Below are positions 1 to 7,030 of a stretch of 64,000 nt of DNA, in pieces. Positions within the stretch are counted from its first letter, which is position 1; every line of letters begins with the position of its first letter. This stretch comes from an uncultured Planctomycetaceae bacterium (GTDB lineage: Bacteria > Planctomycetota > Planctomycetia > Pirellulales > Pirellulaceae), in contig CALMEE010000064.1 in assembly GCA_937862885.1 (NCBI GenBank), positions 1-64,000 on the forward strand, in the 5' to 3' direction. The translations under genes were made by a program, and so were the position numbers. The notes below the pieces were generated by a model. That model worked only from the letters and a program-made list of their open reading frames with translations, had not been told where the DNA came from and made no database searches.

Positions 1-83
1 CTCGCCGGGGCGGGGGGGGGGCGGGCGGATCGCCCGGTGGGGGAAACCGGGGGGGTGTTTTTTCAGGGCGAGCCGATTGGGGG
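1..83. other. G-rich low-complexity contig end
   Basis: The first ~60 bases are dominated by G runs, including ten or more consecutive G, unlike the roughly 50% GC of everything downstream. The frame of the following PEP-CTERM gene stays open through this stretch, but the residues it would encode are mostly Gly and Arg. This looks like low-quality sequence at a contig edge rather than biology. Confidence 0.6.
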
Positions 84-1493
84 ATGACCGCCGATAACTT
101 TCAATCGGTTTTTGACAACCAAAGCAACGCCACCTATTGGAAAACAGCCGGCAATGGAACCCATTCGGTTCAATGGGTGTTCGACAACCGGGGCACGCTT
201 TACGTCGATCGCGGTACGATAAACCTCCAAAATGGTTCCAATCACTTCGGTGGAGTCACCTATTTGGATCCATACCATGCGGGGTTGAGTGCAGCACTAG
301 AGTTCTCCGGTGGCAATCCCTTCGTGTTCGGTGACGGATCGATAAACGGTTTCTCCAATTCAGTCTTCCGAATTCAGGGAGCATCGACCGAAGTTAAAGC
401 AGGCCAGGATATGAGCGTGAACGTGCCGCTCGAAGCCTACTATTCTCATACCGGGAGTGGAAACACACGTACACTGGGCTCGAGTTTCAGCGCCGACAGC
501 TACTTGAGCTTCTATGGACCGTCGGTGATTACGAACCATGGTGGCACGGGAACATTTTTGCAGGTAGGCGGAGTCGGACAGTTGTCGTTTGTCGATCTCG
601 ATTTGTATGGGACTGCAGATGGTGGCATCACGACGTTTCGCAACACGACTTTCAATGGGCAAACGACCTGGCACAGCGGTCGTTTGGCGGCGTCTGGTTC
701 GGGTGGAGTGGGGACAACTGCAGTCACTAACGACGGCCAGTTCGATATCGCCGCGATGAATGCGGTATTTCGCGATGGCGGCGCCGGAGGCAAGCAGTTT
801 GTCAACGTAGCTGTCGGCGGATCAAATTCGATGAGAGTCTTGGACGGAGTCGGAACCGCCACTTTTGAATTGACGCTTGTCAATCAGGGAACGATTCGTA
901 TCGGTGATAGCACGTTGAGAGTGCATTCAAATAAGTTCGAGCAAGCAACCTGGGGAAACGTCATTCTAGAGCAGAGCAGCAGCGTGCTCGAACTGATGTC
1001 GTCGACAGGGACGTTTTACGGCGGATTTGAAGGCAATGGGACGATTCGAGCTTCGTCGATCGAACTTGCTGATGGTTGGATTCGGCCTGGAACGAGCACC
1101 GGGACGCTCACGTTCGATTCGGACTTGCACCTCGGTCACGCTTCATTTTTGTTCTTTGAGTTGGGAACGCAATCTGACTTGATCGTCGTCAATGGCGATT
1201 TCACACTGGACGGATCACTCTATGTCGATGCGTTGGCCGGATTTGGGGTCGGTGATTATTTGTTAGTGGACTACTCGGGGAGTTTTGTTGATCATGGACT
1301 ATGGATCGAGTCAGTGCCGGGCGGGTTCAGTTATTCCATCTCGCATGATGCTGTGCTGGGGCATGTTTATCTCACCGTCGCAGCGGTTCCCGAGCCCAGC
1401 TCGATCGCATTGTTGGGAGGTTTCCTGCTAATGGCGATATTTAGGCGTTCGCCGATGAGGCCAGCGAATCGCGCCAGCAAGCTGGGGCACTAA
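84..1493 (+). CDS. PEP-CTERM sorting domain protein, 5' end missing
   Basis: Predicted secreted surface protein carrying a C-terminal PEP-CTERM signal, the substrate tag of the exosortase system. The body (residues 1-430 from the first ATG) is rich in Gly, Ser, Thr and Asn with repeating beta-strand-like patterns such as NQGTIRIGDS, typical of autotransporter or beta-helix repeats. At residue 435 comes VPEPSSIALLG, then a hydrophobic stretch and the basic cluster FRRSP: the Pro-Glu-Pro motif, transmembrane segment and Arg anchor expected for PEP-CTERM. No signal peptide is visible and the frame stays open to position 1, so the N-terminus lies off the contig and the ATG at 84 is probably internal. 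Cargo function is unknown. Confidence 0.85.
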   Translation: MTADNFQSVFDNQSNATYWKTAGNGTHSVQWVFDNRGTLYVDRGTINLQNGSNHFGGVTYLDPYHAGLSAALEFSGGNPFVFGDGSINGFSNSVFRIQGASTEVKAGQDMSVNVPLEAYYSHTGSGNTRTLGSSFSADSYLSFYGPSVITNHGGTGTFLQVGGVGQLSFVDLDLYGTADGGITTFRNTTFNGQTTWHSGRLAASGSGGVGTTAVTNDGQFDIAAMNAVFRDGGAGGKQFVNVAVGGSNSMRVLDGVGTATFELTLVNQGTIRIGDSTLRVHSNKFEQATWGNVILEQSSSVLELMSSTGTFYGGFEGNGTIRASSIELADGWIRPGTSTGTLTFDSDLHLGHASFLFFELGTQSDLIVVNGDFTLDGSLYVDALAGFGVGDYLLVDYSGSFVDHGLWIESVPGGFSYSISHDAVLGHVYLTVAAVPEPSSIALLGGFLLMAIFRRSPMRPANRASKLGH

Positions 1494-1838
1494 TCATCGT
1501 TCCCCTACGTCGGGTCAATATGAATTCCTGGCGCGGTGCGCTGGCCAACCGGATTGGCAGCGCGGCGTTAGGGAATTGACGGTGGTTTGCGAACAAGGCG
1601 TTGCCCCTGGATCACGAGTTGATTCATCATATTCGTCTTGCAATAATTGTATTTCCGGCGGCCGTGGCTGACGGACGGTGGCATGTGGAACGGCGGACTG
1701 CTTGGGGCAAGCCCACAAATTTGTTGGCTTTCGGACCAAACGAACCCGCACCGGTCAGAAACAAATGCCGGCCCCAATTCGAATTACGACAAAGAGCAGT
1801 CTCGGTGTGAACGGACACGTGGTTCGCAAGGGCGCGCA
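1494..1838. other. intergenic, no gene seen
   Basis: Between the PEP-CTERM gene and the kinase. The kinase frame is open upstream to 1647, but that stretch reads as unstructured sequence without family similarity and ATG 1839 is the better start. The kinase promoter presumably lies here; no clear -35/-10 pair stands out. Confidence 0.4.
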
Positions 1839-4800
1839 ATGAAGAACAACTGTTTGACCATCGAACAATTGGATGAGTTGATTGTCGAGGTCGAGGCAAC
1901 GAGCACTCATGCCATGCTTCGTTCTCATCTCGATGAATGTGCTACGTGCCGGATGTCACTAGATGCGCGCATTCACTCCCTGGATCAGGTGATGGACTTG
2001 CTTCGTGACGGCAGCTTTGTCAAGGTATCCGGTTCGGGACCCTTGCCCTTAAAAGCGGCTATAGAGCGAATCAAGTCGTTATCGCTAGTGGCAGATCCGA
2101 CTGCTGAAGCCGCTGAGTTCTGCCGGTGGGACCACGGGGTTGCCGGTGACGAGTTGGGGCCATTTCGATTGGTGGAGCGGCTTGGATCGGGAGGCATGGG
2201 CGAGGTGTGGTTGGCCAAACAGGAACGTCCTGTCCGCCGAACCGTCGCTCTAAAGATTATGTCGCGGGCGGACTCTCCAGAGAATCGCGCCCGGTTTCGA
2301 CTGGAAACTCAAGCGCTCGCTCGGATGAACCACCCTCATATCGCCCGAGTTTATGAAGTCGGGACCACTTCGACCGGTGGGATGTACTTTGCGATGGAGT
2401 ACGTTCCTGGCCCGAACCTGCTTGAGCATTGCGATCGGGCCAACTTATCCCTTCGCGACCGCCTGGAATTGTTCCTTACTGTGTGCGAAGGGGTTCACCA
2501 TGCGCATCAGAAAGGAATCATTCACCGCGACTTAAAACCATCCAACATCTTGGTGGAAACCGTGGAGGGCAACGTCATCGCCAAAGTTATCGATTTCGGG
2601 CTAGCCAGGGTTGCCGACGACTGGTTAGACGAATGCTCGTTATCATGGAAATCGACAGGTGCGAACATCGTAGGGACCATCCGGTACATGAGTCCCGAAC
2701 AAGCCTCACTGGATCCAAAACTAGTTGATATTCGAAGTGACATCTATTCCCTGGGGATCGTCTTATTTGAATTGCTGGTAGGAAGTACGCCTCTGACCCG
2801 CGAAGCTGTGCGTGTCGGCACGGTGATATCATTGCTGAATCAAATTCAAAATGCCGACCCGCCATTGCCGAGTGCCCGCTGGCTGGCGACGGATCATAAA
2901 TTGCGTCTTGAGTTGGCAGGCCGTCGGAATGCAGGCGTGCGTCAGATTGAGAACGATCTGAAACAAGATCTCGATTGGATCGTCAGCAAGGCGATTGAGC
3001 GGGACCCCTCGGCTCGGTATGGAACCTGCCTGGAGCTTGCGCAGGATCTGCGCCGCGCCCTAGTAGGCGAACCCGTTACGGCACGACCGCCACAATTGAC
3101 TTACTACATGAGGAAGTTTTGGGCCAGAAATCGGGTAGCAGTGCTCATTACATTTGGGTTCGTCGCCGCCTTGCTCTTGGGATTGGGAGGTTCGATTTGG
3201 GGCTGGATGGAATCCGTGCGGTCTCGGGGAGAATTGGAGTCGGCCCTGGAGCGAGAATCAAGGGCTCGCGCTTTTGCTGAAACACAGATCGTTGCCAGGG
3301 ATGCGGCAATAGAACGAGAGCAGCGAGAGCGCGAATTCGCTGAAGAGATCGCCGCTTTTGTTCGCGATGACTTCTTGGCATTGACTAGTGTTGAGGGGCA
3401 AACTCGCTTTGATTACGAATCAACGATCACGTTGAGCCGTAACGCGAGCCTGGAGGATTTGCTTGATCGTGCTGCAGAGAAACTTGAGCAAAGAACAGGC
3501 CTGGCACCTCGGATTGAAGCGGAACTGCGTTGGATGATCGGGGTCAACTATCGGGGGATGAGTCGTTATTCCGATGCTGTGATGCACCTGGAACACAGCG
3601 CGAGGCTCTACAAAAAAGCGTTTGGCGAGCAGTCGCCCGAAAGCCTGCTGACCTTGAATAGTCTCGCGGCCGCGTACCGATTCAATGGGCAGATTGAACA
3701 GGCCATTCAACAATACGACAACTTACGACAGCTTTTGATTGGCTCGACAGAATCGAACCCTGAAGCACTCATTGCCGTGATGAATAATTTGGGCGATGCC
3801 CTTTCGCTGAAGGGCGACCACGATCAGGCGATCCAGATTCATCGAGAGACGCTGGAAATTGCGCAAGACCATTATGGCCACGATCACGAAAAGACCTGGT
3901 TGTGCGCTGCCAATTTGGGGACGTCGTTATTGGCAGTGGAGGATGTCGAGGAGGCGACCCGTTTAACGGAGGAAGCCTGGCGTCGATCGCTGGAGAAGTT
4001 CGGTCCCGAACACCATTGGACACTTCAATTAGAAAACAACCTCGCACTGTGCTGGAAACAGGGCGGCCAATTGCAAAAAGCGATTTCAACGTATGAATCG
4101 ACACTGGCCAAGCAACGCGCCATTCTCGGCGATCGCCACGCGCAGACGCTGGTCACAATGGGCAACTTGGCAGATTCGTGGGTAGCGATGAAGCAATTGG
4201 ATCAAGCGTTCCCGCTAATGGAGTCCACGCTCAACTTGAGAGTTGAAGCCCTAGGAGAGACTCATCCAGATACCGTCGCTGCGCGGAAGAAACTGGGAGA
4301 ACTGCTGCTCCAAATGGATCAAATTGAGCGGTCTGTCGCCCTGTTACGTCAGGCTGCGGATGAGATGCGCCAGATGCTGGGTGCGGACTCACCAAACACT
4401 CTGGCCTGCCAACACAGCCTCAGCACCGCGCTGCTGCAAGCAGGCGCAGCCGACGAGGCCGTGGAGGTCCTCGAATCATTGGTGGCTGCCAGAGCGCGGC
4501 TCTATGGTGAAACGGATACGAACACGCTTCGCAGTTTGACAAATCTCGCGACCGCCTACGAGCATTGTGGCGAAACGGCCAAGGCACAAGCCTTACTTGA
4601 GGAGACGTTGGCCGCTCAACAACGGCACTTTGGAGACGAGCACCCAGACGTAATTGCTTCAATGAACAATTTGGCGGTCAGCTATTGGCGAAACGAGGTT
4701 CTCGACAAGTCAATTCCCCTATTGGAGAAAGTCCTGGAACTGAGCAGGCGACAATTAGGCGACGAGCATCCAGAAACCTTGATTTGCCGGTTGAATCTCG

Positions 4801-5381
4801 GCGTCAACCTTCAGGATGCTGGACGCTACGACGAGGCGATTGAACAGTTTGAGAGGGTCTATCCCTTTGCGTCCAAATACCCCAGGCTACGGCCGGTCAG
4901 GTCGATGTTACGCGATGCGTTTGGCGAGTCAGGTCACTTAGACAAATTCAACACACTTGTCCAGTCAGAGTTGGCTGCTGCCCGGAAGTTTATGGAGAGC
5001 CAACCCGAATCGGTTGCCGGTCTCTTCGTTAGCATTGGCTCAAGTTACTTGAAATACGCGCAGAATGATTCGGCGGCAGAAGTGCTCCGCGAAGCGCTTG
5101 AGTTCATTGAAAGCAAGCCGATCGACTTGTTCCTGAGGATTCAAGTCCATGTCCTGTTGGGAATTGCTTTGACCCGCAGCGGCGAACCTGCGGAGGCCCT
5201 TCCATTGCTACTCGCTGCGCATGAACTCGCCGAGAGCCCGGAGGCCGCTCGACTGACGCCGACTCAATCCGCCTGGCGAACCACCATCTTTCAAGCGCTG
5301 ATCGAGCAGTCCCAGGCCGTCGATGATAAGGAACAACAGAGTTATTGGGAGTCGCGATTGAAGGAAACTCATCCACGATGA
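1839..5381 (+). CDS. Ser/Thr protein kinase with zinc-finger N-terminus and TPR repeats
   Basis: PknB-type (Hanks) membrane kinase of about 1180 residues. Start at ATG 1839 (MKNNCLTIEQ) is chosen because the upstream in-frame extension has no recognisable content. Order: an anti-sigma-like zinc-finger segment with H30, C34 and C37 (HLDECATC); a kinase domain with glycine loop GSGGMGEVW near 115, VALK lysine near 138, HRDLKPSN at 229-236 and DFG at 252; one transmembrane helix near 433-455; a charged coiled coil; and a long array of TPR_10/TPR_12-type repeats (about 540-1170) of the NNLGDALSLKGDHDQAI kind. All catalytic motifs are intact. The TPR half, predicted across the membrane from the kinase, probably binds a partner. 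It faces an ECF sigma factor tail to tail, with only 8 bp between the stops, a pairing common in planctomycetes. Confidence 0.93.
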   Translation: MKNNCLTIEQLDELIVEVEATSTHAMLRSHLDECATCRMSLDARIHSLDQVMDLLRDGSFVKVSGSGPLPLKAAIERIKSLSLVADPTAEAAEFCRWDHGVAGDELGPFRLVERLGSGGMGEVWLAKQERPVRRTVALKIMSRADSPENRARFRLETQALARMNHPHIARVYEVGTTSTGGMYFAMEYVPGPNLLEHCDRANLSLRDRLELFLTVCEGVHHAHQKGIIHRDLKPSNILVETVEGNVIAKVIDFGLARVADDWLDECSLSWKSTGANIVGTIRYMSPEQASLDPKLVDIRSDIYSLGIVLFELLVGSTPLTREAVRVGTVISLLNQIQNADPPLPSARWLATDHKLRLELAGRRNAGVRQIENDLKQDLDWIVSKAIERDPSARYGTCLELAQDLRRALVGEPVTARPPQLTYYMRKFWARNRVAVLITFGFVAALLLGLGGSIWGWMESVRSRGELESALERESRARAFAETQIVARDAAIEREQREREFAEEIAAFVRDDFLALTSVEGQTRFDYESTITLSRNASLEDLLDRAAEKLEQRTGLAPRIEAELRWMIGVNYRGMSRYSDAVMHLEHSARLYKKAFGEQSPESLLTLNSLAAAYRFNGQIEQAIQQYDNLRQLLIGSTESNPEALIAVMNNLGDALSLKGDHDQAIQIHRETLEIAQDHYGHDHEKTWLCAANLGTSLLAVEDVEEATRLTEEAWRRSLEKFGPEHHWTLQLENNLALCWKQGGQLQKAISTYESTLAKQRAILGDRHAQTLVTMGNLADSWVAMKQLDQAFPLMESTLNLRVEALGETHPDTVAARKKLGELLLQMDQIERSVALLRQAADEMRQMLGADSPNTLACQHSLSTALLQAGAADEAVEVLESLVAARARLYGETDTNTLRSLTNLATAYEHCGETAKAQALLEETLAAQQRHFGDEHPDVIASMNNLAVSYWRNEVLDKSIPLLEKVLELSRRQLGDEHPETLICRLNLGVNLQDAGRYDEAIEQFERVYPFASKYPRLRPVRSMLRDAFGESGHLDKFNTLVQSELAAARKFMESQPESVAGLFVSIGSSYLKYAQNDSAAEVLREALEFIESKPIDLFLRIQVHVLLGIALTRSGEPAEALPLLLAAHELAESPEAARLTPTQSAWRTTIFQALIEQSQAVDDKEQQSYWESRLKETHPR

Positions 5382-5389
5382 TCTGCGGT

Positions 5390-5989
5390 CTACTGTATCG
5401 CGTCGCCAAACTCGTCGCGTAAGCGTTTTAGGACTCGGTATTTGGCTTGCCGGACAGCACCTGCGCTCAACCCCAGTGCCTCGGCCACCACATCGACGGG
5501 GCGTTGATCAATGACCAGCATCCAAAATGATTGACGAGTCGATTCCTCAAACTCACTCTCGATGATACTGAAAGCGCGCAAGAACAATTCGCGCGACTCG
5601 GATGCGATATCGGCACTAGTTTCATCGAAGTCATCTTGAGCAATGGCCTCTAAGGTCATGCCGTCAACCTGCAGTTCACTGCAATGTTCGCATTGGCGAT
5701 AATACATCGCGACTTCGTTTCGAGTGATGACGCGCAACCACCCACGGAACGTCTCGTCAGGTCGGCCGTGTTGAAAGCGTGGAATGGACTTGACCACCGA
5801 CGCGAAAACTCGTTGTGTAACCTCGCTGGCTCGCTCTTCGTCAAGTCCTCGACGGCGACACCAACTGAATACCAAGGGTCCATACAAGTCCACCAGCCGA
5901 TGCCACGCAGTCTGATCCATTTGCTTGACAAGCCGTATGAGATTGCTCGATGTTTCGTCTGTATCATGGCGAGGAAGTTCGCGATCCAT
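5390..5989 (-). CDS. ECF-type RNA polymerase sigma factor
   Basis: Sigma-70 family factor of 199 residues. Region 2 covers about residues 13-85 (WHRLVDLYGPLVFSWCRR, then RASEVTQRVFASVV and FRGWLRVITRNE). Region 4 near 167-195 has the helix-turn-helix VAEALGLSAGAVRQAKYRVL. The subgroup resembles the planctomycete sigmas linked to Ser/Thr kinases. No anti-sigma gene is adjacent, but the convergent kinase carries a zf-HC2-like HxxxCxxC segment at its N-terminus and may fill that role (inference). ATG at 5989 gives a normal family length. An upstream in-frame extension is not needed. Confidence 0.92.
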   Translation of the reverse strand: MDRELPRHDTDETSSNLIRLVKQMDQTAWHRLVDLYGPLVFSWCRRRGLDEERASEVTQRVFASVVKSIPRFQHGRPDETFRGWLRVITRNEVAMYYRQCEHCSELQVDGMTLEAIAQDDFDETSADIASESRELFLRAFSIIESEFEESTRQSFWMLVIDQRPVDVVAEALGLSAGAVRQAKYRVLKRLRDEFGDAIQ

Positions 5990-6266
5990 CTTAAGCCGTT
6001 TCCCACAAGATTCTCATACAATTACTTTGACCAACGGTTCGTCTCAACCTCAAGATGCCCACTGCGATATGTCAAATGTGCGAAACGGATCGGGCCATTA
6101 GTGCTCCGTCGAGAAAAATCAGCCATTGGGCGTTACGCCCGGGTTTTTCCAAACTCAACCGAGACTAAAACTGTGCCGCCGACCCCATGATTGAGCTTGA
6201 ACAAAACCCTCGGATCAAGTCGGATTATAATTGCGGACAGGACATCGATCAAGCTTTTTGGATGAT

Positions 6267-6292
6267 CGAATCAAATGGGTCAGGACTCATTG
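6267..6292 (+). repeat. left 26-bp inverted repeat flanking RAYT remnant
   Basis: This 26-base stretch, containing GGGTCAGGACTCATTG, is the reverse complement of 6998-7023 with one mismatch (AAATGGG against AAAGGGG). It lies just beyond the 3' end of the transposase remnant. Such outward repeats are expected of REP-like elements mobilised or maintained by RAYT proteins. Confidence 0.75.
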
Positions 6293-6297
6293 TTTTC

Positions 6298-6965
6298 CTA
6301 TTCGGCATCAACGTGAACGCGGGGGCGAAGTGCCGATTCGAGTTTCAGCCGCTTGGCGGTTGATTTTATACAACTCGTATCTCCGCAGGGACTTCCATGC
6401 TGCGCAGAAGTTCGAATGGCCTGGAGTTCAGTGTCATGCAATGCTTGATTCACTCGCTCAACCCAATTGCGTGAACGAGATATCGGCTAAGCTGTCAAGA
6501 GTTTCCGTTCAGGCTCGGGCCGCTGAAGCCAACGCGATAGCGATCCCCAACGCCAAGCCTTAGCGCGCTGGACTAATTCAGCATGCAGAGCGTTCCTTTC
6601 AACATAACAAACCATCAAAAAGTGTTTATTGTCCTGAATCGGAAAGCTCTTGAATCGCCCTTGATAGACGTGCCCATGATCGGAAGTGTGATTACGGGCG
6701 TGATAGCGAATGGTGTGAGCCGCCGTGACCCACCGCAAGAAATCGCTCATCGCACCGTCCCGGTTAGGCCTCAGAACGAACTGCCAATGATTGGGCATCA
6801 ACTGAAACGAGAACAGAGAAACAGCATAGCGTTTTAGCCCCTTGGAGAGAATTTTCTCGAAGATTGCGTAGTCCGAGTCTATGCAAAAATGGTCTGACGG
6901 GCATTACCGCGATTCAAAGCATGGCAAACCCCACCAGCTTCATCAACTCGTGGTCGTCTCGGCAT
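6298..6965 (-). pseudogene. decayed REP-associated tyrosine transposase (Y1_Tnp/RAYT)
   Basis: A full-length RAYT of about 222 codons can be reconstructed in pieces. It starts at ATG 6965 (MPRRPRVDEAGGVCHALNRG). That frame meets a TAG at 6879-6881, where a one-base deletion or two-base insertion shifts it. The body resumes as DSDYAIFEKIL, then LMPNHWQFVL and GHVYQGRFKSFPI. A second TAG at 6487-6489 replaces the Trp usually found after KLLT, and the same frame then continues NWVERVNQALHDTELQ and STAKRLKLESALRPR to a stop at 6298. The catalytic HUH motif reads H-W-Q, so a metal-binding His is also gone. The gene is therefore inactive by three independent lesions. The intact stretch 6487-6801 alone would be miscalled as a 104-residue transposase. 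Confidence 0.85.
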
Positions 6966-6997
6966 TTCAATAGCATATCACGGACACATGCACCGAT

Positions 6998-7023
6998 CAA
7001 TGAGTCCTGACCCCTTTGATTCG
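6998..7023 (-). repeat. right 26-bp inverted repeat flanking RAYT remnant
   Basis: Partner of 6267-6292, inverted, 25 of 26 bases matching. It lies just upstream of the pseudogene start and ends 8 bp before the stop-side end of the S9 peptidase gene, so the element inserted directly downstream of that gene. Confidence 0.75.
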
Positions 7024-7030
7024 GGTGACT

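Noticed and set aside
5656-6190. Overlapping ORFs opposite the sigma factor
   Set aside because: Shadows; the sigma factor frame has region 2 and region 4 motifs.
6487-6801. 104-residue transposase as an intact gene
   Set aside because: It is the middle piece of a longer RAYT broken by a frameshift and an internal stop, so it is annotated as pseudogene.
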